Below are positions 1 through 8,803 of a stretch of DNA of 49,023 nt, one piece after another. Made by a program: the position numbers and the translations under genes. Numbering within the stretch: the stretch's first letter is position 1; each line of letters begins with the position of its first letter. Under the pieces are notes generated by a model, which saw only the letters and a program-made list of their open reading frames with translations, searched no databases and was not told the DNA's origin. Source of the DNA: Solirubrobacterales bacterium (GTDB lineage Bacteria > Actinomycetota > Thermoleophilia > Solirubrobacterales > 70-9); assembly GCA_020438425.1 (NCBI GenBank), contig JAGQUQ010000010.1, positions 1 to 49,023 on the forward strand, in the 5' to 3' direction.

Positions 1-688
1 CGTAGAGAGTCCCCTCCGGGCTCTGTTCCAGGTCAACCAGAGCCGGCGCAAGTTGCTGGATGAAGCTGCTTTCCATCGGTCCTAGAGCGGGATCGGCCAG
101 CTTCGAGGCGATCCGGCGGGCACCGAGGTCGATTCCGGTGAGGGACTCGTTGAGATAGCTGGACGCCCACTCGACCAGACCCGGATCAACCGGTGAAGTG
201 AAGGTGAAGGCCCGCCGGGTCACGTCACCGGCCGAAGTGATCACGATGACCATCACGACTTCGGGCTGGAGCAGTAGGGCTTCCACCCGGTGGATGCGGG
301 CCGTGCCGAGCGGCGGCGCCACGACCAGGGCCAGCAGGTCGGTCATCTGGGCCAGGGCCGAGGTCGCCTCCTGCATCGCCTCGTCGACTTCCCGGCGGAG
401 GGCGCTCAGATCAAGGTTCCCCGAGGTTTTCGAAGGGGTCACGGCCCGCGACTTCAGTGAATCCACGTACTGCCGGTACCCGAGGTCGGTCGGCACCCGG
501 CCGGCCGAGGTGTGGGGATGGGTCAGGTAACCGCCGGCTTCGAGCGCCGCCAGCTCCGCGCGCACCGTGGAAGCACCCCACTCCAGCCGCGGATCTTCGG
601 CGATCGCCTTCGACCCGACCGGCCGCCCGGTTTCCCGGTAGGCGTCCACCACAAGGCCGAGGATCAGTTCTTGGCGCTCAGAAAGCAT
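1..688 (-). CDS. hrcA: Heat-inducible transcription repressor HrcA (3' end outside window)
   Basis: This frame was read directly on the minus strand; 229 codons are visible and no stop is reached before base 1. The protein starts MLSERQELILGLVVDAYRE, followed by PVGSKAIAE and STVRAELAALEAGGYLTHPHTSAGRVP. This is the HrcA N-terminal winged-helix domain (about residues 1-75). The GAF-like sensor and dimerisation part follows and is cut off; the family is usually about 340 aa. HrcA represses groE and dnaK-type heat-shock genes by binding CIRCE operators. The ATG at 688 is chosen because an earlier ATG (694-692) runs into a stop after six codons. It lies 43 bp below hadB, with a TACAAT box 8 nt before the start. 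No CIRCE is seen upstream, so autoregulation is not evident here. Confidence 0.93.
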   Translation of the reverse strand, partial: MLSERQELILGLVVDAYRETGRPVGSKAIAEDPRLEWGASTVRAELAALEAGGYLTHPHTSAGRVPTDLGYRQYVDSLKSRAVTPSKTSGNLDLSALRREVDEAMQEATSALAQMTDLLALVVAPPLGTARIHRVEALLLQPEVVMVIVITSAGDVTRRAFTFTSPVDPGLVEWASSYLNESLTGIDLGARRIASKLADPALGPMESSFIQQLAPALVDLEQSPEGTLY

Positions 689-696
689 GAACGAGC

Positions 697-702
697 ATTG
701 TA
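697..702 (-). promoter_or_regulatory. Putative -10 box of leaderless hrcA
   Basis: TACAAT on the minus strand ends 8 nt before the hrcA ATG and no Shine-Dalgarno is present, so the transcript would start at or next to the ATG. No convincing -35 is seen. Confidence 0.45.
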
Positions 703-731
703 TTTAGCCCACGAAGCGGGCGGGTTCGGCT

Positions 732-1127
732 CTACGGGTAACTGATGTCAGCCGTGGCGTTGCGGATTACCTGATTTTCGCCCTGGGCGGCGATCAGGTC
801 GAAGGTCACGTCGGTTCCGTCGGCTTCGATCACCTCGCCCGAAACCTCGATCTCGGTTTCCGGCATGCTCATGCCGCGGAACTGGACCGAGAGACGCTTG
901 AGAGCCCGCGGGTCACCCCCGGCCTCGTCGGTCGCCGCCTTGGCGACCAGCCCCATCACGTAGAGACCGTGGAGGATGGTCGAGGGCAGGCCGACCATCT
1001 TTGCGAATTCGTCATCGATGTGGATCGGGTTGAAGTCTCCGGAGGCACCGGCGTAGCGATGCGGCACATACTTGTCCGGGGTTACCTTCAGCCCGGCGAT
1101 CTTCTCGCCCACTTGCTTCGCGCTCAC
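732..1127 (-). CDS. hadB: MaoC-type (3R)-hydroxyacyl-ACP dehydratase, HadB-like
   Basis: 131 aa with a single hot-dog domain. The hydratase-2 signature SGDFNPIHID sits at about residues 29-38, so Asp31 and His36 are the expected catalytic pair. It is followed by the family's conserved GLPSTILHGLYVMGL stretch. HadB is the catalytic half of the HadAB dehydratase of FAS-II, removing water from 3-hydroxyacyl-ACP during chain elongation. It overlaps hadA by 4 bp (ATGA), as expected for translational coupling of two subunits that form a heterodimer. A stand-alone enoyl-CoA hydratase role is possible, but the HadA-type partner directly upstream favours HadB. Length matches the family. Confidence 0.85.
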   Translation of the reverse strand: MSAKQVGEKIAGLKVTPDKYVPHRYAGASGDFNPIHIDDEFAKMVGLPSTILHGLYVMGLVAKAATDEAGGDPRALKRLSVQFRGMSMPETEIEVSGEVIEADGTDVTFDLIAAQGENQVIRNATADISYP

Positions 1128-1570
1128 TCTTCAATCCCCCTGACGATGTTGGTCCAGGTGGCCCGGCAGACGAGCTCACCGTTCTGGTTTTTCGACTCGG
1201 TCTCGAAGACGTAGAAGCCCTTGCCGTCTTTCGGGTAGATCTCCTTGCAGGTCGTGGTCGTGGAGATCAGATCGCCGGAGATGACCGGCTCGCCCCACTC
1301 GAATTCCTGGCCGCCGTGAACCATCGCGGCAAAGTTCATCTCCACGTCGGGGTCGAAGAGCACCGGACCCATCGCCCCCGCCGCGTATACGACCACGAAC
1401 ATCGGCGGCGCAACCACCCCGCGGAAGCCCGCATCCTTCGCCGCTTCGGGGTCGAAGTGAACCGGGTTGTCAATCCCGATTACCCGCGCGTACTCGGCGA
1501 TCTTTTCCCGGCCTATCTCGTACTCATGGGCCGGCCAGCTCTTGCCAACGGCATCGGTCTTGAGGGCCAT
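1124..1570 (-). CDS. hadA: MaoC-N (FAS1-like) dehydratase, HadA/HadC-like subunit
   Basis: 148 aa, hot-dog fold of the MaoC N-terminal type. The N-terminus (VGKSWPAHEYEIGREKIAEYARVIG) and the IDNPVHFDPEAA stretch match the non-catalytic, substrate-binding HadA/HadC subunit; it keeps the shape of the hydratase motif but lacks the Asp-x-Asn-Pro-x-His catalytic set. It is the first gene of a hadA-hadB pair (4-bp overlap) and should form the acyl-binding half of the dehydratase. The ATG at 1570 has no Shine-Dalgarno. TAGATT lies 6 nt upstream, which suggests a leaderless start. HadA and HadC cannot be told apart from sequence alone. Confidence 0.82.
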   Translation of the reverse strand: MALKTDAVGKSWPAHEYEIGREKIAEYARVIGIDNPVHFDPEAAKDAGFRGVVAPPMFVVVYAAGAMGPVLFDPDVEMNFAAMVHGGQEFEWGEPVISGDLISTTTTCKEIYPKDGKGFYVFETESKNQNGELVCRATWTNIVRGIEE

Positions 1571-1576
1571 GTCGGG

Positions 1577-1582
1577 AATCTA
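1577..1582 (-). promoter_or_regulatory. Putative -10 box of hadA
   Basis: TAGATT on the minus strand ends 6 nt before the hadA ATG, in the same arrangement as several other genes in this window. Confidence 0.4.
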
Positions 1583-1597
1583 CACCGGGGCAGGATT

Positions 1598-1645
1598 CAC
1601 CGAGAGCCGACTTTCTGCCGGAATACGGCAGAAAAGTGCATCCCG
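1598..1645. repeat. Dispersed hairpin repeat, copy 1
   Basis: This copy matches 17528-17575 at 43 of 48 positions. Its core is a perfect 8-bp inverted repeat, TTCTGCCG/CGGCAGAA, at 1613-1620 and 1626-1633 around a 5-nt loop (GAATA). Flanking ACTT/AAGT bases extend the stem with one bulge. It lies between the lepA stop (1661) and hadA, so it could act as the lepA terminator, but no U-tract follows. The conserved flanks outside the stem make a plain terminator less likely than a repeated element. Confidence 0.8.
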
Positions 1646-1660
1646 GTGTGCTCGGCGTCG

Positions 1661-3454
1661 TTATTCGTCGAGTTCGAGGACGGCGAGGAAGGCTTCCTGC
1701 GGTACCTCGACCCGGCCCACGTTCTTCATCCGCTTCTTGCCCTTCTTCTGCTTGTCGAGAAGTTTGTTCTTGCGGGTAACGTCGCCACCGTAGAGCTTCG
1801 CGGTGACGTCCTTGCGGACCGCCTTTACGGTCTCGCGGGCGAGGATGTTGGCGCCGATCGCTGCCTGGACCGGTATGTCGAACTGCTGGCGGGGGATCGT
1901 CTTGCGGAGCCGGGCGACCAGGTCCTTGCCCTGGTTGTAGGCGAAGTCCTTGTGGGTGATCACCGAAAGGGCGTCGACCTTGTCGCCGGCCAGCAGCACG
2001 TCGACCTTGACCAGGTCCGAGGGGCGCAGGCCGATCGGCTCGTAGTCGAGCGAGGCGTAACCCCTGGTCGAGGACTTGAGCACGTCGAAGAAGTCGAGCA
2101 CGATCTCGCCGAGCGGCAGGTCGTAGCGGATCTGGACCCGGGTCGGGCTGAGGTAATCCATGTCCACGTGGGTCCCGCGCCGACCCTGACAGAGCTCCAT
2201 CACCGGGCCGACGAACTCGGTCGGGGTGATCACGGTGGCCCGGATGTAAGGCTCCTCGATCCGGTCGATCGAACCGGGGTCGGGCATCTGGTTCGGGCTG
2301 GAGATCTCGGTCATCTGACCGTCGGTCGTGTGGACCTCGTAGCGCACGGTCGGGCTGGTCGCCATCAGTTCCAGGCCGTACTCGCGCTCCAACCTTTCGC
2401 GCACGATCTCCATGTGAAGCAGGCCGAGGAAGCCGCAGCGGAAGCCGAATCCGAGAGCTTCGGAGGTTTCCGGCTCCCAGGAAAGGGCGGCGTCGTTCAG
2501 GCCCATCTTGTCGAGGGCGTCGCGCAGGTCCTCGTAGCGGTCGGTGTCGATCGGGAAGAGCCCGCAGAAGACCATCGGCTTGACCTCGCGGTAACCGGCG
2601 AGGGCCTCGGCGGCGGGCTTCTCGAGGTTGGTCAGGGTGTCACCGACCCGGAGCTTCGAAACGTCCTTTATTCCGGTGATCACGTAACCGACCTCGCCGG
2701 TGTCGATTCCGTCGACCGGGGTCATGACGGGACGGAAGAAGCCGATGTCGTCGAGTTCGGCTTCGGTCCCGTTCTGCATCGCCAGTACCTTGCCGTGCTT
2801 CCTGAAACGGCCGTCCATCATCCGCACGTAGGCGATCACGCCGCGGTACTGGTCAAATTCGGAGTCGAAGATCAGGGCCCGGGCCGGGGCGTCCGGCTGG
2901 CCTTCCGGCGGCGGGATCCGGTCAACGACGGCTTCGAGCACCTCGATCACCCCTTCCCCGGTCTTGGCCGAGATCCGGAGAATGTCGTCCGGATCGACGC
3001 CGATCAGGTCGGAAACTTCGGCTGCGACCCGATCCGGCTCGGCCCCGGGCAGATCGACCTTGTTCAGGACCGGGATCAGCTCGAGTCCGTTCTCGATCGC
3101 CAGGTAGGTGTTGGCCACGGTCTGGGCCTCGACCCCCTGGGCGGCATCGACGACCAGCAGGGCACCCTCGCAGGCGGCCAGGGAACGGGAGACCTCGTAG
3201 GAAAAGTCGACGTGGCCTGGAGTGTCGATCAGGTGAAGGTGGTAGGTGACTCCGTCGGAGGCCGTGAATTCCACGCGCACGGCCTGGGCCTTGATCGTGA
3301 TTCCGCGCTCGCGCTCGAGATCCATCGAGTCCAGCACCTGGGCCTGCATCTTGAGCGGGTCCACGGCCTTGGTCAGTTCGAGGATGCGGTCGGCCAGCGT
3401 CGACTTGCCATGGTCGATGTGGGCGATGATCGAGAAGTTGCGAATGAGTTCCAT
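1661..3454 (-). CDS. lepA: Elongation factor 4 (LepA), ribosomal back-translocase GTPase
   Basis: 597 aa from the ATG at 3454, matching the usual length of about 600. The start gives [19 protein letters not shown], the canonical LepA N-terminus. The frame stays open to a GTG at 3517 and would add 21 unconserved residues. GTPase motifs: G1 AHIDHGKS (about 11-18), G3 DTPGHVDF (77-84), G4 NKVD (131-134). Domain II, the EF-G-like domains and the LepA-specific C-terminus ([21 protein letters not shown]) follow. EF4 acts on stalled or mistranslocated ribosomes. No clear Shine-Dalgarno supports either start. It lies downstream of murJ and the membrane gene, and upstream of hadAB and hrcA; in many bacteria hemW occupies the position between lepA and hrcA. 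Confidence 0.96.
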   Translation of the reverse strand: MELIRNFSIIAHIDHGKSTLADRILELTKAVDPLKMQAQVLDSMDLERERGITIKAQAVRVEFTASDGVTYHLHLIDTPGHVDFSYEVSRSLAACEGALLVVDAAQGVEAQTVANTYLAIENGLELIPVLNKVDLPGAEPDRVAAEVSDLIGVDPDDILRISAKTGEGVIEVLEAVVDRIPPPEGQPDAPARALIFDSEFDQYRGVIAYVRMMDGRFRKHGKVLAMQNGTEAELDDIGFFRPVMTPVDGIDTGEVGYVITGIKDVSKLRVGDTLTNLEKPAAEALAGYREVKPMVFCGLFPIDTDRYEDLRDALDKMGLNDAALSWEPETSEALGFGFRCGFLGLLHMEIVRERLEREYGLELMATSPTVRYEVHTTDGQMTEISSPNQMPDPGSIDRIEEPYIRATVITPTEFVGPVMELCQGRRGTHVDMDYLSPTRVQIRYDLPLGEIVLDFFDVLKSSTRGYASLDYEPIGLRPSDLVKVDVLLAGDKVDALSVITHKDFAYNQGKDLVARLRKTIPRQQFDIPVQAAIGANILARETVKAVRKDVTAKLYGGDVTRKNKLLDKQKKGKKRMKNVGRVEVPQEAFLAVLELDE

Positions 3455-3527
3455 GAGGGGAGTGGAGAGTATGCCTGAGGAACCACCAGCGACACGCTGG
3501 CGGCCCATGAGGCTCACTCGCCAGCGC

Positions 3528-5609
3528 TCAATTGCAGGTTTTTTCCGAGAGCGGGCCGTTCAGCCTGAGGACCCCGCCGCCTTCCGTGACCTTGATTTCG
3601 CCGAGTGCGGGGTCGTTCCGTATCCAGGTGAGTTCACGTGGGTCTTTCAGTTTCTGGCCTTCGCGATCCAGAGTGAGGACCAGGTACTCGTAGTCGCCCC
3701 GGTTGGCCGCCTCCACGAACTCCTCGCAGGTCTCGGCTTCGACGAAGCCACCGTGAGGCCGCTTCAGGCCGATGAACTGGACCTCGTTGTCGAGGTCGGG
3801 ACCGAAGAGCGGGTACTGGCGGGTCGCATTTGTGCCGATCTTTGCCCCGCTCTGACCGTTGGCCCAGACGAATGCCTCGGACAGGGCCGGGATCGTGAAA
3901 TCGGGCGATTCGTAGCGGTTTTCGAAGTAGTACTTCTGGACGACCTGGCCACAGAGGAGCAGGAACACCAGCGCCAGACCTCCGGTCCAGGCGAGAATCT
4001 TCCGGGTCGAGCGCACCGAGAGTCGATGCTGCCTGGCCCTGAGCCGCCAGACCCCGAGAACCAGGAGGCAGACCATCCAGAATGCCCCGGCGGCGCAGAT
4101 GGCGAGCAGCCAGTGTTTGAAGTCCCAGCCTTCACCGAAGGCAATCGTGACCGGAGTCAGGATCAGGATCAGGCCGGTGACCAGCCACCGGGCCCGGCCA
4201 CCACGCTGACCCACGCCACTGCCGAGCAGGGCGAGGCAGACGGCCAGCGCCGGCGCGAGGTACCTGAGCCCGGAGACGAAACCGTTCGGTTCTCCCGTCG
4301 GTCCGGAAGCCGAGGTCGGGGCGAGAAGCCAGGCAAAGACCAGGGCGATCCCGACCGCCGCCCCGGTTCGCCTGGCCGGACCGGAATTCCGGTCGAGGCA
4401 GAGGACCAGACCGGTGATCGCCAGGACTCCGAGGAGGATCCACCCGGAACCGAATCCGTCCCCGAAACCGGGCAGGAACCAGTGACGGATCACGTCGGTG
4501 TCGGTCAGGTAACCCCAGACCGATCCGGCGTCACGGCCGCCCACATCCTGATCGGGCCCGGGCAGGGACAAGGGCCCGATGTGGTTTATCCACGGCAGCG
4601 GATTGCCTCCGTGGATCAGGTTCCTCAGGTACCAGTAGCCACCACCGAGGATCACCGCCCCGGCCCCGGCCAACCCGTTGCGGACCCGCCGTGACGGTTC
4701 CGAGAGAACCACCGTCCCGGCCAGCAGCACCATTGCCGCCGGGATGAAGTTCACCTTTGTGCCCGCCGCCAGGCCGGCCGCCAGGGTGACGATCAGGGCC
4801 GGTCCGAGAGTGATTCTGCGACCGCCGGCGGCGGCATTGACCATGACCGCGAGCGCGGCGAGCAGAAAGAAGGTCCCCACGATGTCATTGCGGGCTTCGC
4901 CGGCCTGGTCGGCCATCGCGGTTGCGCCCAGGACGAGGGCGACGCCGGCCAGCGAGATCGGCGCGGCACCATATGGCCTGCCGATGCACCAGGCCGCGAG
5001 CAGGCAGGCCACGAACCAGCCCAGGTTGATGAAGATCGAGAGCAGGTCGGTTCCGAAGGCCATCATTCCGAGGGCGTGGATGACCTCGGAGTTCTGAGGG
5101 TAGAACCAGCTCAGGAACTGCGGTGCCAGCAGGTGGAGCGACCAGGTGTCGCCGCTCTGGGCAATGCCGGCAACGAAGGGGCCGTGGTACCAGGTCGAGT
5201 CGAACCCGGTCATTCCGGTGCCGAGCCGGATCGCGGTACCGGCCACGAAGGCCCCGAAAGCACCGGCCGCCACCGCGGTCCCGGCCATGACCAGCCCCGG
5301 TGAAGCCGGTACCGAGACCAATGCGGGCCGGGCCTTCGCAATCGGCAGCCTTTCCTGCCAGCGCCAGAGGGCCGCGGCGATCGCGATCGCGAGCAGTAGC
5401 CAGCTCCAGCCGGTCAACAGGCCGAAGGTTCCGAGGATGATTGCGGGACCGATCGCCGCCCCGACCGCGATCAATGCCGTGGCCAGCCAGGCGACCGGAC
5501 CCTGCCAGCCCGGAACCAGCCGGGAGCGGATGACGGACCCGGCAATCAGCACGGAGGCGAGGCCGGCAAGGCTGCCGACGCATCCGAGCAGATACGTCCC
5601 GAAGCTCAC
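3528..5609 (-). CDS. Polytopic membrane protein, GT-C glycosyltransferase-like
   Basis: 693 aa from a GTG at 5609 whose GTGA overlaps the murJ stop by 4 bp; a longer upstream reading lies inside murJ and is low-complexity. About 11-13 hydrophobic segments run to about residue 540. An extracytoplasmic C-terminal domain of about 140 residues follows (ending [10 protein letters not shown]). The first large loop has [11 protein letters not shown], an acidic motif in the position where GT-C enzymes carry their catalytic Asp, then [14 protein letters not shown]. That architecture resembles polyprenyl-phosphate-dependent glycosyltransferases. The family was not identified, so substrate and activity are unknown. 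Translational coupling to murJ suggests a job in making or modifying envelope glycans. An O-antigen ligase-like protein is the main alternative. Confidence 0.75.
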   Translation of the reverse strand: MSFGTYLLGCVGSLAGLASVLIAGSVIRSRLVPGWQGPVAWLATALIAVGAAIGPAIILGTFGLLTGWSWLLLAIAIAAALWRWQERLPIAKARPALVSVPASPGLVMAGTAVAAGAFGAFVAGTAIRLGTGMTGFDSTWYHGPFVAGIAQSGDTWSLHLLAPQFLSWFYPQNSEVIHALGMMAFGTDLLSIFINLGWFVACLLAAWCIGRPYGAAPISLAGVALVLGATAMADQAGEARNDIVGTFFLLAALAVMVNAAAGGRRITLGPALIVTLAAGLAAGTKVNFIPAAMVLLAGTVVLSEPSRRVRNGLAGAGAVILGGGYWYLRNLIHGGNPLPWINHIGPLSLPGPDQDVGGRDAGSVWGYLTDTDVIRHWFLPGFGDGFGSGWILLGVLAITGLVLCLDRNSGPARRTGAAVGIALVFAWLLAPTSASGPTGEPNGFVSGLRYLAPALAVCLALLGSGVGQRGGRARWLVTGLILILTPVTIAFGEGWDFKHWLLAICAAGAFWMVCLLVLGVWRLRARQHRLSVRSTRKILAWTGGLALVFLLLCGQVVQKYYFENRYESPDFTIPALSEAFVWANGQSGAKIGTNATRQYPLFGPDLDNEVQFIGLKRPHGGFVEAETCEEFVEAANRGDYEYLVLTLDREGQKLKDPRELTWIRNDPALGEIKVTEGGGVLRLNGPLSEKTCN

Positions 5610-7519
5610 GACGAGCGCCGCCGGACCAGGGCCGCCACCTGATCCAGTTCGGGGACCCGGAGCAGCTGACAGACCGCGACATAGGCGATCCCTCCGAGGC
5701 CGAGCCCGGCACCCAGCGAAATGATCTGGCCGATCAGTCCCCGCCCGAGGGCCTGGTCGAGCAGGTTCCACACCTCATAGGACACCCCGGCCAGGACGAC
5801 CGAAGCGACCACGATGCGGCCGCAGGAGAAGAGGAACTTTCCGAACTCGATCCCGTCGAGCCGGCTGCGAAGCATCACCGTCTGGATCACCACCGAAACG
5901 GCGGTCGCGATGGCGGTCGCGGCGACGATGCCGGCCACCCCGAAGGGCTTGTAAAGCAGGAACGAGCCAACCGCCGTGACGACCAGGTTGGCCCCCGCGA
6001 TCCAGGTCGGAATCCAGGGCTTCTGGAGCCCGAAGAAGGTCCGGCTGAGCAGCAGGTACATGCCGTTGGTCGGCAGCGAGAAGGCGAACCAGAAGAGCGC
6101 GGTCGCGACCACTTCGGTTTCGGCCGCGTTGAACTCTCCCCGCTGGTAAACGGCGCGGATCATCGGTTCGGCGAGCACCAGGATTGCCGCGCTGGCCGGG
6201 ATCAGGACGAAGATGATCTGCCTCATCCCCTTGGCCAGGGTGGTCCTGAGTGAATCGAAATCACGACGGTTGGCGAACCGGGCCAGGGTCGGGAAGAGAA
6301 CCGTGGCGATCGCGACCGAGAAGATCCCCTGGGGCAGCTGATAGATCCGGAAGGCCTTGTCGATCGCCGCCGGCGCTTCGTCATTGACCAGCGAGCCGAA
6401 GAAGCTGTTGACCAGCAGGTTGAAGTTGATCAATCCGAGGCTGAGGGTGACCGGGATCATCAGCAGCAGCACCCGCCTCACGTTGGGGTCCCCGAAGTTG
6501 ACCTTGAAGGTGAACCTGAACGGCGTATTCCGCAGATCCCAGGTCGGGATCAGAAGCTGGACCACGGTGCCGGCGACGACCCCGATCGCGTAGGCGTAGA
6601 TCTGCTTGTCCTCGGGAAAGAGCGGAACCGTGGCGACGACCACGGCGATGATGGTCAGGTTCCAGAACAGCGGCGAGATCGCGAAAGCACCGAAGCGGTC
6701 ATAGCTGTTGAGGATGCCGACCACGACTCCGGTGATGCCAAGCAGGACCAGGATCGGGAAGAGGATCTGGGAGAGGACCACCATCAGGTCCTCGGTCGCG
6801 CCGGTGAATCCGGGGGCGAACAGCGGCATGACCAGCCCCGCGGTGAGGATAAAGAAGGCGGTGATCGCCCCCAGCACCATGGTCACCAGCAGAAGCAGGG
6901 TCGAGGCCATGCGGAACGCCTCGCGATACTTGCCCTTCTCGATCTGCTCCGTGAAGATCGGCACGAAGGCCGGCTGCAGGGCCGCGTCGGCAAAGAGGGC
7001 CCGGATCAGGTTCGGAACCTGGAAGGCGACCGTGAAGGCGGACATCGGACCGGAAATACCGAAGTAGCCGGCGGCGACGACTTCCCGGCCGAGACCGGCT
7101 ACGCGGGATGCGGCAGTGGCGATCGAAAAGAAGGCGGTCGAACGGGCCAGGCGCCCCGGCTTGGACGCTCCGGACGATTTCTCCGGCTTCGCAGACCCCT
7201 TTCCGCCCTCCGGCTCCCGCAACACCGAATCGCTCTTGACCTCTTCCTCCTCGAAGACCGGGACCGGCGCGATCGCCCCACCCTCTTCCGAGAGGCTGGC
7301 CGCGGTTTCGATCAGGGCCTCTTCGCGCTCGATTGCCGGTTCGGGCTCCCGGACCGGCTGTCTGATCACGTTTTCGGCCTTCTCCGAGGTCGAACGGATC
7401 GCCTCTTCGGCGGCTCGGGCGGCCGCTTCGAAGGGGTCAGTTTGGGGGTCAGGGGGCGCGTTCAAGCTGGCAACGGTATAGTCGCTGGCCGCTCGTCGGC
7501 GGCAAACCTCCGCGAGCAC
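5606..7519 (-). CDS. murJ: Lipid II flippase MurJ with long N-terminal extension
   Basis: Up to 637 aa. The MviN/MurJ core begins near residue 127 (LARSTAFFSIATAASRVAGLGREVVAAGYFG) and holds about 14 membrane helices. Conserved motifs include VPNLIRALFADAALQPAFVPIF and SFFGSLVNDEAPAAIDKAFRIYQLPQGIFSVAI. It flips lipid II across the membrane for peptidoglycan synthesis. The first ~120 residues are Glu/Ala/Pro-rich and predicted disordered, with no helix. The start is uncertain: the GTG at 7519 is only 12 bp from the divergent rpsT ATG, and a TTG at 7465 or a later start is possible. The downstream membrane gene overlaps by 4 bp. Confidence 0.92.
   Translation of the reverse strand: MLAEVCRRRAASDYTVASLNAPPDPQTDPFEAAARAAEEAIRSTSEKAENVIRQPVREPEPAIEREEALIETAASLSEEGGAIAPVPVFEEEEVKSDSVLREPEGGKGSAKPEKSSGASKPGRLARSTAFFSIATAASRVAGLGREVVAAGYFGISGPMSAFTVAFQVPNLIRALFADAALQPAFVPIFTEQIEKGKYREAFRMASTLLLLVTMVLGAITAFFILTAGLVMPLFAPGFTGATEDLMVVLSQILFPILVLLGITGVVVGILNSYDRFGAFAISPLFWNLTIIAVVVATVPLFPEDKQIYAYAIGVVAGTVVQLLIPTWDLRNTPFRFTFKVNFGDPNVRRVLLLMIPVTLSLGLINFNLLVNSFFGSLVNDEAPAAIDKAFRIYQLPQGIFSVAIATVLFPTLARFANRRDFDSLRTTLAKGMRQIIFVLIPASAAILVLAEPMIRAVYQRGEFNAAETEVVATALFWFAFSLPTNGMYLLLSRTFFGLQKPWIPTWIAGANLVVTAVGSFLLYKPFGVAGIVAATAIATAVSVVIQTVMLRSRLDGIEFGKFLFSCGRIVVASVVLAGVSYEVWNLLDQALGRGLIGQIISLGAGLGLGGIAYVAVCQLLRVPELDQVAALVRRRSS
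7477..7482 (+). promoter_or_regulatory. Putative -10 box of rpsT
   Basis: TATAGT on the plus strand lies about 50 nt before the rpsT ATG. No good -35 is visible at 16-18 nt. It falls inside the longest possible murJ frame, which argues for a shorter murJ. Confidence 0.4.
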
Positions 7520-7531
7520 ACCAAAAAGATC

Positions 7532-7792
7532 ATGGCCAACATAGCCTCACAGAAAAAGAGAATCCTCCGCACCGAGCGTGAACGCGTCGAGAACCGGCGA
7601 CTCACCTCTGCGATCAAGACTTACTTCAACCGCCTCGAGAAGGCCGCCGAAGGCAGCGATGCCGACGCGGTCAAGGCCGAGCATCGAGCGCTCGTTTCGC
7701 GCATCGACAAGGCGGTTCAGAAGGGCGCGATTCACCGCAACAACGGTGCCCGCAAGAAGGCGCGCGCCAGTCGCATCGCGACTGGCTCGTAG
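7532..7792 (+). CDS. rpsT: 30S ribosomal protein S20
   Basis: 86 aa starting MANIASQKKRILRTERERVENR, the standard S20 N-terminus, and ending RKKARASRIATGS. The composition is Lys/Arg/Ala-rich, as expected for this three-helix, 16S-binding protein. Conserved features are the AIKTYFNRLEKA helix and KGAIHRNNGARKKAR. The frame is open for 30 codons upstream, but the ATG at 7532 gives the family length. The gene is on the plus strand between minus-strand holA (convergent, 5 bp between stops) and murJ (divergent). The holA-rpsT neighbourhood is conserved in many bacteria. Confidence 0.96.
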   Translation: MANIASQKKRILRTERERVENRRLTSAIKTYFNRLEKAAEGSDADAVKAEHRALVSRIDKAVQKGAIHRNNGARKKARASRIATGS

Positions 7793-7797
7793 GAACT

Positions 7798-8757
7798 TCA
7801 CCCAGTAGCTGCCAGCAGGGCGAGGTCGAGGGCGAGATCGTCCGGGTACTCGGCGCCGCCGCGGGTCCACAGTTCAAGTTCGGCCATCGCGATCGCTGCT
7901 TCGCGCATCGCCTCGACCGTGGTGCCGGAGACCGAGTTGATCAGCCTTCGGGCCACGAAGGGCGGAACTCCAAGTTCACGTTCGAGCCTTGACGGCTCGA
8001 CCCCGTTCTCAAGTCCGACCAGGGCCTTGTGGGCACGGCGGATCGAAGTCGAAGTCGTGTAAACGGTGCTGCCGGCCGTGACTCCCTGCGCCAGCAGACG
8101 TTCCGCCACTGCGATCACTTCCTGCCGGTCTCCGGAGATGATCGCGTCACCAAGCGCGAAGTTGCTCATTTCCGAAGTGTCGGCAACCATCTCTTCCAGA
8201 TCTTCGATTTCAACCGTGCCGCCGGGCCCGGCCCAGAGCGAGAGCCGGTCGAGTTCGGCCCCGAGCCGGGGCAGGCTTTCCCCCATCCGGGCGATCATGA
8301 ACCGGGCTGCTTCCGGGGTCAGCTCGAAATCCCTGCTCCGGGCACCTTCGATCAGATGGACCGGCAGCCGGGACCCCTCGGGCGCCTCGTAGCTCAGGTT
8401 CTCGCCGCCGACCTTCTTGACCGCCTCGGCGATTCCCCCGGGAACCTTGCCCCGGGCAATCAGCACCACGGTGGTCTCCTCGGGCGCGGCAAGCAGGGCT
8501 TCGGCCACGCCGGATGCCTGGTTCTTGCCCCACTTCTCGATCCGGTCGGCCAGCAGATACCGTCGGCCCGGAATAAGCGAAAGCGCGGTGATCGAGGCCG
8601 AGAGGGCGTCGGCATCGGGGCTGCCCTTGCCGTCGGCGGGCTCGAAGACCTCGAGCCCGCCAGCCCCGCTCTCGTTCTCGGCCCGCTGCCGCAACCGGGA
8701 GCGGGCCTGGTCGATCTTGGCGCTGTCGCTGCCGTGAATCAGATAGGCCGGTTTCAC
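7798..8757 (-). CDS. holA: DNA polymerase III subunit delta (HolA)
   Basis: 319 aa from a GTG at 8757 preceded by GGGGAG at 9-nt spacing; the frame stays open to 8820 and an ATG at 8775 is an alternative. The protein begins MKPAYLIHGSDSAKIDQARSRL, matching the delta-subunit N-terminus ('YLI.G.D..'). It continues through a degenerate AAA+ core (SLIPGRRYLLADRIEKW, TTVVLIARGK) to the helical collar (ELDRLSLWAG, ISGDRQEVIAVAERLLAQG, ELGVPPFVARRL). Delta opens the beta-clamp in the clamp loader. The longer starts would overlap comEC, which stops at 8804. It follows comEC in the conserved comEA-comEC-holA order. Confidence 0.88.
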   Translation of the reverse strand: MKPAYLIHGSDSAKIDQARSRLRQRAENESGAGGLEVFEPADGKGSPDADALSASITALSLIPGRRYLLADRIEKWGKNQASGVAEALLAAPEETTVVLIARGKVPGGIAEAVKKVGGENLSYEAPEGSRLPVHLIEGARSRDFELTPEAARFMIARMGESLPRLGAELDRLSLWAGPGGTVEIEDLEEMVADTSEMSNFALGDAIISGDRQEVIAVAERLLAQGVTAGSTVYTTSTSIRRAHKALVGLENGVEPSRLERELGVPPFVARRLINSVSGTTVEAMREAAIAMAELELWTRGGAEYPDDLALDLALLAATG

Positions 8758-8803
8758 TCCCCCATTCTCCCCCATGGCCCGGCGTCCGGGATCGTGCGCC
8801 GCC

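Noticed and set aside
689-731. CIRCE operator before hrcA
   Set aside because: No TTAGCACTC-N9-GAGTGCTAA or near match in the gap; only a weak GCTC/GAGC pair.
1316-3478. 720-codon open frame on the plus strand over lepA
   Set aside because: It is the antisense shadow of lepA; its composition (His/Val/Gly/Arg runs) is that of a mirrored high-GC gene and no domain is recognisable.
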